64,000 nt of DNA, taken from NCBI GenBank assembly GCA_002270565.1, contig NQMI01000077.1, forward strand, positions 124,001 to 188,000, read 5' to 3'. The first letter of the stretch is position 1, and each line of letters starts with the position of its first letter. Of the stretch, positions 47,976-58,463 are shown one piece after another. The notes beneath the pieces were generated by a model, which ran no database searches, was not told where the DNA came from, and saw only the letters and a list, made by a program, of their open reading frames with translations. The DNA comes from Stenocarpella maydis (taxonomy: Eukaryota > Ascomycota > Sordariomycetes > Diaporthales > Diaporthaceae). The translations under genes were made by a program, and so were the position numbers.

Positions 47976-48650
47976 ATGGAAGATCCAAGCCTGCCAAGAG
48001 CAGCAATCGTTATTTGTCTCGGACTGAGCCCGGACTCTCAACACAGAACCATGAAGAGCCTGGCCATTTGCTCCGGAGTCCTTGACTACCTTCGGGACGT
48101 CCAAGGTCGCGGGTGTATCATGACCGTCAATTTCTCCGGGAGGCGCTTACTGCAGTCCAACAGCCCCAGGTCAGCAGAGCAGTGCATCCGCGAGGACTGC
48201 GAGGACTGGTGCGATGTCCTCGACGCGGCCTCGAGGATGGTCAGGCGTAACGCCCCCGGATGCACCGAGCTCGAGGTGGTGCTGGTTGGGACCGACGATG
48301 TGCCGTGCAGAGGCGACCCGGCCTCCCTATGCCAGGCCTACAAGGGCAATGGTATCAGGGTCAATTCAATCCTGACCGACTCCACGCAACCGAGCGATTC
48401 GTCCGCGCAGGCCGGTAATCGCAGGATCGAGCGTTTTGAGATCATCTCTGTCGCCGAGCCCTTCGCGGAAACCGAGCAAGACGGGCCCTTTGTGAGACAT
48501 ATGGCCCGAGGGTGGGACATGACAAGGCTGGCACGCGAGACAGGAGGGCTCACATTATCACCGAACACAGAGGGAAAGCTCGCCCTTCATTTGCTCTTTG
48601 GCGAAATGTTTAGAAGATGGGGTGAGGAGTACTGGAGGACCGGCAAATAA
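47976..48650 (+). CDS. Hypothetical protein, possible von Willebrand A-like fold
   Basis: A single open frame of 224 residues from ATG 47976 (MEDPSLPRAAIVICLGLSPD). I do not recognise it by name. An alternation of hydrophobic strands and helices is visible: AAIVICLGLS, then GVLDYLRDV, CIMTVNFSG, WCDVLDAASRMV, LEVVLVGTDDV, GIRVNSILTDST, and a closing MTRLARETGGLTLSP. The spacing and the final 'A.ETGG' element resemble vWA-type domains, but the DxSxS metal site is not present in canonical form (LGLSPDS is the nearest). There is no signal peptide or membrane segment. The long frame with coherent secondary structure favours a real gene; an additional upstream exon cannot be excluded. Confidence 0.5.
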   Translation: MEDPSLPRAAIVICLGLSPDSQHRTMKSLAICSGVLDYLRDVQGRGCIMTVNFSGRRLLQSNSPRSAEQCIREDCEDWCDVLDAASRMVRRNAPGCTELEVVLVGTDDVPCRGDPASLCQAYKGNGIRVNSILTDSTQPSDSSAQAGNRRIERFEIISVAEPFAETEQDGPFVRHMARGWDMTRLARETGGLTLSPNTEGKLALHLLFGEMFRRWGEEYWRTGK

Positions 48651-48888
48651 AACTTGTGTGGCACACCAAAGTGACAATAATGTGAGGTGAGGAGGATACC
48701 CGGGTACGACTGACTTCCTGTACTTAAGTCAGCTCCTTGATTAGAATATATCCAGTTTATAGCGCGTATATAATACAAACATATGGAAGATATCTTTCCA
48801 AAAAGCCTGCATGACCTCGTCTCTTGTGCTGGTCATTCACACGGCACACCTACCCGCCGGGTACACATTCATGTTAGTTAACATATAT

Positions 48889-49806
48889 CTACGGGGCGGT
48901 GGGGTAATACTGCATAAAACCAATGTCCACCATGAGCACCTTCTGGGGTCGAAATCGACCGGAAATATCTCGCCGACAGGAACAGTGTCGTACCGATTCT
49001 GATGTAATGATTTGAGCTTCATGTGGTTTGCAAACGCGCGCAGTCGAGCATCCTGCGTTTCCATGCAGGTGAAGTAAGGGACATCGGTACGTGCACCAAA
49101 CTTCCAGACTGAGTCGTCCTTGTTCAATAGGGTTCCTATAGTTCCTCTTCTTCATGAACTCGGTGACCCTAGAAATCCAGTCCATCCGTCGCATCTGTGT
49201 CAAATGCAAGTTATATCCTCGCTTATTTTAACGGTAACAATATTGCGAAAGGGGGCAGTGTGTTGCTCTCATCGTATCCTCTTTTCCTTTCCTTTCTTAC
49301 CCTTTCTATTTTGCCTTGGGCTGGAGGGGGATTTATGGGACGTCTGTGGTCTTGTAGAATCATGCTTACACGTCAGTGAAGTTGCCGGTATTGACATTAC
49401 CTTCAAAAGCTCGAGTCCATCTGTTGGGCACGTACTCATCTGGTCCAGTCTTGTCAACCAGGGGCGGAGATGACGAGGCCACATCCTCCAGCAGTCTTTT
49501 GACCGGGACCGGGCCGGCTCCACTCATCCCTGCAAGCTCATTTGCCTGCTTAGGGACTGTAGCATTTTCTTCCAGCATGTGCTTGAAGATCCTGAGGTCT
49601 ATCAGGATCCGCAGAGAGCCGGAAACGGGTGCTCGTGGTTCTTGCCAGCTCATTCGAGCAGCCACATGCCCTGGAGTTTCCAGGGCGGTCACTAGCTCTC
49701 GAGCCGAGCCGAGAAGTGCTTGTATTAGAGCCTGATCTTCTCCGTCTCCGACTCACGAGAGGTTTTGAATGTGCTCCTCAACAGCTTGTATCTCGAGGGA
49801 AACATC
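48889..49806 (-). pseudogene. Broken O-methyltransferase (COMT-like, SAM-dependent)
   Basis: The minus strand from 49806 reads DVSLEIQAVEEHIQNLS, a stop (49755-49753, TGA where CGA would encode Arg), then continues in the same frame with ARELVTALETPGHVAARMS, LRILIDLRIFKHMLEENAT and GPDEYVPNRWTRAF. This is the dimerisation domain of fungal class-II O-methyltransferases. A plausible intron (GTGTAAG...CACAG, about 49377-49203) follows. The next part reads VTEFMKKRNYRNPIEQ, then shifts frame near 49115 to RTDVPYFTCMETQDARLRAF, and shifts again to KVLMVDIG. The sequence ends there, inside the first SAM-binding motif. With a nonsense codon, two frameshifts and loss of the catalytic half, it cannot encode a working enzyme. 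Confidence 0.82.
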
Positions 49807-51017
49807 CTGAGTTTTGCACCTGCTAGATGGTACATGTCATCTGAGCTCCAGCATGTTGGGTGATACCTCACGTGGAAAACTTGTTGTGTGATTCAAAACT
49901 GTGGAAAGTCAAGGAGCTAGAGATTGTAGCCCATTTGGAGTTCTCTTCCATGTCCCTGATTATTGATATCTCACGTTACCCCTCCTAGACCGCATCGTCG
50001 GTACATAAGTATTCCGTCAACGACTGCAATTTGATACCTTAGGCTCACTAGTCATATTCAGCACGGGCGATCATGAGTATAGTGTTGTCACTACCGGTTT
50101 TTTAAAGACAAGCATTGGTCGGATTCCGCTTGTTTTAATTATCCCAATAGCGTTGGTGGGATAGGTTCCGGACATAAAGGCGAGTACATATATATGGATT
50201 GTAGATAGCCCGACAGAATTGACCCAATATCTCACATGAGAACTTCTCTGGTGAGACGCGGTGCCTCTGGTGCAACTAAGGTTCGGCGTCGTTAACAGAC
50301 CGGAGGAACTGAAACAACTTGAATGTTAATGTTGCTATCATCAGACGTAACTATCTAAGTATCCAGCCAACCTCCAAATGTTGGAATCCCAAATTTTACT
50401 TTTTTAAAACAGGATAAATGAAAGGGGTTCCTTTTGACCCTCCTCTTGGATTTTGGCTGTTGTCGGGTGTTTCTGCATAATCGTTACAACATTGGAGGTC
50501 GTCGATTTTGGCCTCCGGAAGTCCTGTACGTTCTGTGATTAACCTCCCAACATTGAATCCCAATGATAACTATTTCTTGTATCAGCCGAAGGATTGACTG
50601 AGTACTGAATGTCTTGGACTATTCAACATATTCTCCTGGGGCTGTCCTATAGCGATCAGGTGTCCGTCGGAGCATGTGGCAACGTGAGCCGTTTCATGAG
50701 TGCTGCCCATAAGCCCCTAAATATACCTAGGTGGGTAAGTTACATGGGCCATGTCAGACGCACCAGATGCTATGGTCATAAGCCACCACATTTCCTCCAA
50801 GCTCGTTTGTTTCATTCCATCTTGAAATCGTCATCAAATGTTTAAGTTCCTACAGTAGGGCGGCCCGCGGATAGTGCCTGTCCATTGACACTAAAGCGCT
50901 TGTCAGTATATGACTAAAGCAACATGCATTTGCTGCAGCCAGTTTTTGGATGCCAGTTCTCTTCAGTTGTGTCTTGTTTATTTGTCGTGTCTGAATATCC
51001 TACTGAAAGAAGACAGA
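49807..51017. other. Intergenic, no gene seen
   Basis: Moderately AT-rich DNA between two pseudogenes. No open frame with recognisable content; the short frame at 50609-50845 has none. A near-palindromic TACCTAGGTGGGTA lies at about 50726. Confidence 0.45.
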
Positions 51018-51936
51018 ATGAGGGCTGGCTTCCTCTTTGTTTTTACACTCATTGCTGGGGAAGCATTTTCTCAAGCACTAAACTAGTTCGCCCCAGCAGG
51101 ACCTGGAGATGTTCGCGGCCCTTGCCCCATGTTAAATGCTTTAGCAAACCAGGGTTTCCTGCCTCGCAACGGCCAAAATGCCGACGAGAACACCACAGCT
51201 AAGGCGCTAGATACTGCTCTGAATATACCACCCGAGTTTGGCAAGTTGCTGCACAAGGCCGCAGTGAGAACCAACCCGACCGGCAACATAACAAACTCGT
51301 TTAATCTCGACCATCTTGCTCGCCATAACATCCTCGAACACGATGCGAGCCTCAGCCGACAGGATGCTGCGTTTGGCGACAGCATTGCTTTCAACGGAAC
51401 AGTCTTTAACGAGACCCGCTCGAACTGGCAGGACACAATCGATGTCCAACAGGCAGCCAAGGCAAGGCTGGCGTGAGTGAACACCTCAAACGCGACGAAC
51501 CCGAACTTTGGCTTCACCAAGATCGGCGAACAGTTCAGCGTTGGCGAGTCTACAGCCTATCTTATAGTGCTTGGGAACAAGACAACACGCACGGCGAACA
51601 AGACGGTCGTGGAGTATCTATTTGGTAAGTGAAATAGCTTACCCCTTCCGCTCCACCCTGGGCTCCGTTCTTTATGTTGTATAGGGCGAGCACGTATGGA
51701 GGTGTGGATATCCTGAAGGTCTTATCCTTGCTGACATCGCCCCAGAGAAAGAACGATTGCCGGCTGAGGTGGGATAGACTCGCCCAGCTGAGCCTCTGAG
51801 TGGGCAAGATTTGTTCGTCACCATGGATGAGATCAGGAACGCAACTGCGGCGGCGACAGGCGTAAATCCCCAGCAGGCGAAGCGCCTGTTCGTTGACGGT
51901 ATTCATGGATCTGTGGGCTGCGAAGGGATGATGTAG
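51018..51936 (+). pseudogene. Heme-thiolate peroxidase (chloroperoxidase-type), disabled by stops
   Basis: Exons 51018-51624 and 51746-51936, joined in phase across a GTAAGT...CAG intron, give one frame of 265 codons with three internal stops. It starts with a signal peptide (MRAGFLFVFTLIAGEAFS). Next comes GDVRGPCPMLNALANQGFLP with the proximal heme Cys in PCP, then HNILEHDASLSR with the catalytic Glu of the EHD motif, FNETRSNWQDTIDV, and ERLPAEVG near the end. Such enzymes are secreted peroxygenases or haloperoxidases of about 250-270 residues. The stops are TAG at 51084-51086 and 51775-51777, both where Trp (TGG) is expected, and TGA at 51474-51476 where Arg (CGA) is expected. All are single transitions, and the two TAGs are CpA-to-TpA on the other strand, as RIP would make. 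Otherwise the reading frame is undamaged, so inactivation looks recent. Confidence 0.85.
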
Positions 51937-54005
51937 CCCGTTCCGCACGCAACCCAGCGGGAGCCTAGTATCTGGGCATTGTGAAGCACATGGTTCAACA
52001 TGCAATATGTTGTAGACATTTCATGTTGGAGTCGAGAACACTCATGCATTCCATCGGGTTGGCCATCTCGCGAATGGTACCAGCCGAGTGAGTATTAGAC
52101 GCAGCCCAGAGCACACGAGATTCGTGACGGGACGCAAACTGGGATGTGACGATATTGGGCTCACCTGCCAATAAATCCCGTCTCTTCCCACCCAAAACCA
52201 GGAGTGTTTGATATAGGGATCGTTGACGCCCGTAATTCCGTGGCCGGCACCTTGGGTGCTTTGTGGGTTCTCTGCCACCAAGGACCCTCGACTTCGCGAG
52301 TAGCCAGTACCGGGTGACACGCACGGTTGTGCACACCACCCGGACGAATTCAGAAAACCTGTAAGGCTCCATGAGTAAGTGCCCTACAAATTGTGATGTA
52401 GAAACGGAAATATCTGTGTTGCCCGAAGCAGTATGTGGCGGGACGGGAGGTTGGCTTCCCGGGTTCGGCTGAAATGCCCCGATCTGGAGCGGGATGTGGT
52501 TGTTTCTGATCATCCAAGGATCCTCTTTGCACGAATCTCGTGTCGCACGTTGTCTTTTTGCCAGATGTTGGTCCATCTAATCAGATCCACTGCTGTTGGT
52601 TCGCGTCGTTAACTGCTACGAATCCGCCTAAAAAGGTACTTTTCTAGGAAATCATATGAGCCCAGTCGGCTAGAGAAGCAGTTCAGTCTTGACTCATCAA
52701 CGTAGGCAGGCCGCGGAGGTCGATTTGGTCAACTCCAGCACAGCCTCGTATCACTGTCGCCTTCAGAAGACGTGTGTTGCTCCAGTGGTGGGCAGTCCGT
52801 AGCAAGCATTATGCTACACTTACACGCCCCCCAGCCGGCATCGAAGATGGAGGCCCTTGAGGACCATGCGGCGGCTTCATCATCCAGGCGGTTCAAGTGA
52901 GGAGCAAGAGGAGACCAATCAGCAGGGCGGGAGGGCACATGTGCCTACTCTCGAGTTCTGAGGACAACGCTGACTCTTTGGGTGCCTACACACTGTTATT
53001 CCCGACACAAGCAGCTGTCGAGTCTGCGTCAGTCCTGCTCCCCGATCATCGCTAGTCTATGCGAGTGCCTCCAGCCAATAGCACAACACGGGAGGAACAC
53101 AAGGGTCTTGCGGCTCTTCTTGGTGGGCGGACGGAGTGCGGTTAGGCCCTACCTGCGTGCAGGATGCACACACGCCTGAGAAAGGGCTTGAACATGTACT
53201 GCACCCTGCAGCCATGTGACCGAAAGTAGCATGGTGATGTCCGTTCGAGGGATGCCGGGGCGGTTGCCGGCGGTGCGAACCCGTTAATGTTCAGAACTCA
53301 TGAGCTCATACCGACGTGCAGCAATACACGGATGAGGGTCCACAAGCGGTGTAGATCAACATCGAGGTAGCCTTTTACACTAGTTGCATGGACCACCCGA
53401 GGGGTCCATTATTCCGGACGGTGTAGGTGCAGGTGAGTAGATTAGGTATGTACTACACAAGATAGGCGCAGATCCTGGAACTCGGGGATCAGGCCCTTCA
53501 TATGTCAATCGGTGTGGCAGCCGTGGTTCCAGAGCTCACGCCCCCAGCCCCACGTGGGACCGACCGTTTGGCGAGATTTCTCGTGGGTTCCGCTGGTGGG
53601 GTTGCGCCCTGCCCGCCTGCGAATCGTCTCGACGGTGGTGGGGCGAGCCGCGACCTTGCTTTGGGGCGAAATGCAAGGGCATTCGAAGACGTTTCGACGG
53701 CCTTCGTATGTCGTGTCGCACTTTTTAAAAAAAGCGATAGTCATGTCCACCTCGTTGTTCGAATTTGCCCTTCGGCCTGACAGATACTGTTTCCAGGATC
53801 GGGCATGTGCAGCTTCCTCTCAACCGCACCGGGTCTTGAGTGCCCAACCGACTGCCTCCATACAAGACATTTTATGGTCCCCTAGACAGACGACCAACCT
53901 GCGAAATTGGAAGTGCCCCTATTTTCCCAGAGCGATACACTCGCCCAAGCCTTATCATATCGAGAACCGAGCTACCAAGACAACATCCCGCTCCCTTGGT
54001 GAAAA
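51937..54005. other. Intergenic, no supported gene
   Basis: A minus-strand frame at 51995-52576 (193 codons) and a plus-strand frame at 53512-54051 are long but lack domains, signal peptides or coherent secondary structure. I treat both as chance. No repeats noted. Confidence 0.4.
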
Positions 54006-54464
54006 ATGTCTCTCCTCGCAGCAGCCACAACCGAAACATCCTCGGATATGAGCTACCGGCAGAAACCCGATCGTGTTGGCAAACACACCATTGACCTCGG
54101 TCCCGCCCTGAAGATCTCCAGCGCAGCCGCCCGCTCAGCACTCCTCACATTCGCGGACCAGTTCTTCCGCCTCAACCATGCCCTTTTAACGCATCTCGTG
54201 TTCGGAGGCACTGTTGCTGCGCTGCAGACTTGTCTTATCGCCAAGGATTTGACGACAAGGACGGCCACAGCCCTCGGCGGCACGGCCTGGTCCGCATGGA
54301 ACTCGAGCCGAGTGAGGCGTCTGCGCAAGAAACTGGAGTTCGAATTCTTCGTGCTGATCCTTGGCTGTGGGAACACCCTCTGCCTGGCTGTCTTCTGGCC
54401 GGGTTGGATCATCATTGGCCTTCTCTACCTGGCGTGGATGGCATTCAGATTCCTGACTGGGTAA
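54006..54464 (+). CDS. Small hypothetical membrane protein
   Basis: A single frame of 152 residues from ATG 54006. I do not recognise the family. The N-terminal third is polar. A moderately hydrophobic segment follows (LLTHLVFGGTVAALQTCLIA). A basic stretch (SSRVRRLRKKLEFE) leads into two closely spaced hydrophobic segments, FFVLILGCGNTLCLAVFWPG and WIIIGLLYLAWMAFRFLTG, which look like a membrane hairpin at the extreme C-terminus. The arrangement suggests a small integral membrane protein. The stop falls within a GGGTAAGA sequence that could act as a splice donor, so a further exon is conceivable, though the next gene's 3' end is only 110 bases away. Confidence 0.5.
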   Translation: MSLLAAATTETSSDMSYRQKPDRVGKHTIDLGPALKISSAAARSALLTFADQFFRLNHALLTHLVFGGTVAALQTCLIAKDLTTRTATALGGTAWSAWNSSRVRRLRKKLEFEFFVLILGCGNTLCLAVFWPGWIIIGLLYLAWMAFRFLTG

Positions 54465-54573
54465 GATACACGTTCGGTGTGCTGATACCAGACTGCGATG
54501 CGTCGTGGTATTGAAGACCTCAGCCCAACTCACGAGACGTACGCCACGAAAGAGCCCCACGACAGAAGCCAGA

Positions 54574-55829
54574 TCACTTCGAGAAGAAAAAAGTGTTGCC
54601 ACCGGTATCCTTGCGGATCTCAGACGTGTAGTCCTTCTCTGGATCGAACTCCTGCCACATACTTGCGGGGTAGATATGCTTGTTGCGCTCGTACCACCGC
54701 CGATCGACGACCTTGGTGAAGGCAGGATCCTCGTTCGCGCCCTCAAGGGTGTTGATATCCGCCAAGTTGCTGTTGGTTCCGCCCCTACTGGCCGACGTGG
54801 AGAGAGGGCTCGGCAGTGGTTCGGGTGATCCGGACGCCCGAGGAGTCTTTGGGGGAGCTTCGGCGCTGTAGTCGAACAGGCGGACGTTGCCTGGGCCTAC
54901 CGTTTTGTTCATTATGAAGAAGTAGAACTCGTAGTGCTGGAATTTTTTATTTGTTGTTAGCTAGACCATTCGAATCTTTGAATTTTGCCGTCTTAATGGC
55001 CGGGACCCATAATAAGACTTACGTGTGGGATGATCATCGTGCCACGAACCAGCATCAAATCGTCGACCCCAACGCGAGCCCACTCTCTCCGGGCGTTTGC
55101 ATTCTTCTCGCCGCCGACGCCCAGCTCAGCGCCGACCTTGCGGGATTTGTCCAGGAACACCCAGACAAACTCCCCCTTCTTGACACGGACTGTGCCGCCG
55201 GGTATGTTGGTACCGTCGTAGAAGACGAATGGCATCGCGATTTCGGTGGCTCTGACGACTTCCTGGAGAGCGAGGAACTCCTTCCTGAGAGCGTCACGCT
55301 CGGCTGCCTCGCGCCGGAGGGCCGATTTCGTCATGGCGCGGGGTACGAAGCCGACAGAGGTGTTGGCCGCAATCTTGCCGCCTGGCTTCTTGCCGTCCTT
55401 GGTGGCAAGCTCGCCATCCGTGCTCGGCTCCAGCTGGTCGTCACCCTTGCCTGCCGGGGTTGTGGTCTTGGCTGCTTTGCCCTTGGATTTTAGAGCAGGC
55501 CCTGCGTCGTCGTCTTCCTCGTCATCGCCGAAGGACACCAAGGCCTTTTTTGGTTTCTTCTGCTTTTTCAATGGCCGTTCGCTACCGCCATCGCTCAGGT
55601 TATTCGGGGTCGCGCTTTGAGACCGGTCGATCAGAGGGGTTGTCGTACCTGAGCGCAGCGCTTCCCTGGCCTCGCGCTCCTGCTGCTCCAGCACTTCTGC
55701 CCTGCGCTTGCGGAAGTCGGACAGGTTCACCAGTCCCACGGTGTTGGTGGAGATGCGCTCTTGCGTGGACATGTTGTTTGGCGCCTTGAAGCGCGACTGC
55801 GCCTGGGCAGGTGTGGAGGGGTTCGACAT
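54574..55829 (-). CDS. XAP5/FAM50 family nuclear protein
   Basis: Two exons, 55829-55023 and 54936-54574, encode 389 residues across an 86-nt intron. XAP5/FAM50A proteins are conserved nuclear factors linked to pre-mRNA splicing and, in plants and algae, to circadian and transcription control. The start is [14 protein letters not shown]; the upstream in-frame sequence lacks an ATG. Recognisable parts are [20 protein letters not shown], a Lys-rich acidic low-complexity region ([20 protein letters not shown]), then the XAP5 domain. Within that domain are [32 protein letters not shown] and [11 protein letters not shown], spliced to [15 protein letters not shown]. The C-terminal block is [19 protein letters not shown], ending [12 protein letters not shown], which is highly conserved in the family. 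Confidence 0.93.
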
Positions 55830-56141
55830 GTTGGTATGCGCCACCGGAAACTGGATGAATAAGATGGTGTTGCCGCGAAGTGGAGTGGATGCTTAAGAGT
55901 CTGGGAATAGGTCGGACCAAGAAGACCGCAGGCCAAAAGCTCAGAGGTTCTGTGCTTGATTGCTGCTCGACACTACACTAGGGTTATAAACCCTGATAAC
56001 TCCACCAAGCGGGGGGCCTCCGGGGGGTGCCCTCCGCCGGGGGGGGGNNNNNNGGGGGGGGGGGGCGCGTGAGCAGAGTTGGTGGTACCTAAGACCTGAA
56101 TATCTAGCATCATGCCGATATCTCTTTCTCATCCCGTATCC
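55830..56141. other. Short intergenic region containing an assembly gap
   Basis: Between the xap5 start and the 3' end of the METTL16-type gene lies an extremely G-rich stretch, about 56010-56065, interrupted by six Ns at 56048-56053. Runs of G flank both sides. The surrounding sequence has no open frame of interest and presumably contains the xap5 promoter. Confidence 0.8.
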
Positions 56142-57695
56142 TTACTTTTTATTGGCGGTTGCTGTTTGAAGTCGTGTCTTGATGAACCCACAGAAGCTCG
56201 TGAAGATGGACTCGTCGTGGCCTTCTCGCCACCTGCAGCTGACAACAGCCCCAGGATTCCGGACGCTCACTGATACCTGGAACCCAAGAACACACAGCTC
56301 CTTTTCTGCCATATCCCGAGAAGCTGCTTCGGTCCCATCTCCGTCCTCGCGCTTCCTCTTCCTCCGCCATGCTCTGCTCCAGACGTTCTCCCTCGCCCGT
56401 CCAATGCCGCTCAGCTTCTCGCGATCCCATGCCCATGACAATAGCTGAAGCGACCCCACAAGCCCAGAGAGCTCATCGGCTGTTTTCCCAATCTCCCCAG
56501 TCTTATGGATTGTCGAGACCTCCACCTCGACAACAGCCGGTAGCATCTTCCTCCAAGGCGTGGCCTTCATGCCCCTGCATATATCCTGGCTCGGCCTCAT
56601 CGGCCCAAAGCTCCATGCCACAGCCCAGCGCCGCGTCTTCTTGCCTTGGATGAATTCGGTGACGGCATAATTGTCCACACGGTGCTCCCTCAACTTCTGC
56701 ACCATGGCCTCGAGGCTAGACACCATTCCGAACATGGAGCTATACCACTGCACCCGTTCTTTCAGGCGCAGGGACTCGTCTAGGATGCGGCTGACGAAGG
56801 CCACCTCACCGCCAGCGCAAACCATCTCCACGGGTGCACCCGTACAGGCAGAATTCGGCGGGCGCGCCTTTCCGGCGGCGGACTTGAGCATCTCCTCCTG
56901 GGATTCGTAGAAGGGCGGGTTGGTCATGAGAAAGTCGATCCTGTTCCTCTTGAGCTCATCCAGGGGAATCAAAGAGTCTGTGAGATTCCGGCGCAGGACC
57001 CGTACGCGAGACTGTAGGTCATTAAGTCGCACGTTCCTCTCTGCGTGCTCCAAATTCTCGGGGTCGACATCTTGAGAGGATTGCAAATCAGCGACGGGCA
57101 TGTTTATGACGACGGGGGTGAGGCGTGACGTCCTGCTCACCGGTGGCGACGAAAGACCATGGCCGCTGGGCACAGCCGAGGAGAGGATAGATGCAGGATG
57201 CGCCGGTGCCAATGTCGAGGCCTACGAGCTTGCCTCCGGGCTCATTGTACGAGGTGGAGTCGAGCAGGCCCTTGAGCCATAGTACGTATTTGTGTCTGTT
57301 TGGGACCTGCGCTCATTTGGGGCAAGTTAGCCTGGGCGAATCAGTATGAGCGGAGCATCTTGTTGTGAGGTGGCCCCGGGGGCGGGGGCCTGAGGGACCA
57401 CACACAGGAGGGCAGAGCCTGTCGTCGGGCAGGTCAATGTTGGTGTCGAAATGAATCTTCAGGAGGGTCTTGGTGAGCTGTTTGACAGCAGCCGGGTCGG
57501 TGAAGTCCAGCTGGTTGTTCGGGCTGAGACTGCACGGCTGTCAGCATCGATGGTTGCAACACGCACGGGTCCTGTGTGTGTGGTGTCGCACATGGCCTTG
57601 AAGTCGCCATCCTGCTGCGCTAGGCGTTGGAAGTCGGGCTCTTTTGCGTAAAGACTGCGATAGTACTCGTCCCCTCTGCGTGGCGGTTCGGCCAT
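56142..57695 (-). CDS. METTL16-type U6 snRNA m6A methyltransferase
   Basis: Four exons, 57695-57592, 57529-57406, 57306-57141 and 57070-56142, encode 440 residues. METTL16 enzymes methylate an adenosine in the ACAGA box of U6 snRNA. The N-terminus MAEPPRRGDEYYRSLYAKEP with FQRLAQQDGDFKA is the RNA-binding lead. Exon 2 gives NNQLDFTDPAAVKQLTKTLL and LPDDRLCPP. The SAM-binding motif is GLDIGTGASCIYPLLGC (Asp107-Gly111), followed by VDPENLEHAERNV. The catalytic NPPF lies at residues 182-185 (FLMTNPPFYES). Exon junctions keep phase and restore CPP|VPNRHKYV and ATD|VDPEN; the first intron has a good GCTGAC branch point. The C-terminal extension is Arg/Lys-rich (RRKRKRED) and less conserved. Nuclear location expected. 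Confidence 0.9.
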
Positions 57696-58463
57696 GGCCA
57701 GGACCGGCAGATCTTGAACTCGCTCAAAACCAGGTGATGTTGCTGGTTACTTGCATGGGTGTGGGATTTGTGCGGACCCAAGTAGACGGGAATGGTTCCA
57801 GCCTGTGGGTAAGCCAGCCTACACTATGGGCCATGCTACATACATGCCTTTATAATTACGGCAAAGTTCCGAGCTGCAGGGAATCCACAAAAAGATGGCC
57901 GATATCTCGTAGCCATAAGTTTTGTTTTTCTTTTCTTTTCTCCCTCCCCCCCCCCTTCTCATGATAACTCGAGACCTGCAGAATTGTCCGACTGTCAGTG
58001 GCCAGCCTATACATAGTAGCGTACGGTATCCCGCCGAGCCGCCACCCGGCCACCCCACCCAGCATCCCAGCAGCAGCCAATTGGTCAAGAGGGCCTCGTG
58101 GTTTGCCCATAAACCCAATCTCGCCAAACAGGCACTTGGGAGCTGCACCCCGGCTCTTGTTGTATCGCCTCCACGCCCTGTATCCATGATGTCGCCCCCT
58201 CCTGCTCCTCTTCCTTATTGTCCCCGCCCTCTCAGCCTCTTTATTGGAGCCCCTTCGCCGCATCTGTGCAAAGCCCCGGCTTGACAGGACGGGCTCGCGA
58301 CATGGGCAGCTAATGCCTGCGTGCCTGTATAGCCGCGAAACCACTGCTGAAATACCACGAGGATGCCCACCCAGCGTTCTCGTCACAAGTCTGGCTGACT
58401 TCGTCCCTTCACTGCAGTACCTCAGCCACCGCGCCTCGGCACACGGCGAGTTGAGTCGTAATC
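57696..58463. promoter_or_regulatory. Divergent intergenic region, METTL16-type gene / phosphoesterase
   Basis: Contains promoters for both neighbours. A pyrimidine tract (TTTTC repeats then C9) lies at about 57921-57954. No coding sequence is supported; open frames are overlapping and featureless. Confidence 0.45.

Noticed and set aside
51995..52576. Minus-strand open frame of 193 codons downstream of the peroxidase pseudogene.
   Set aside because: No recognisable motif and irregular composition; no supporting splice sites or neighbours.
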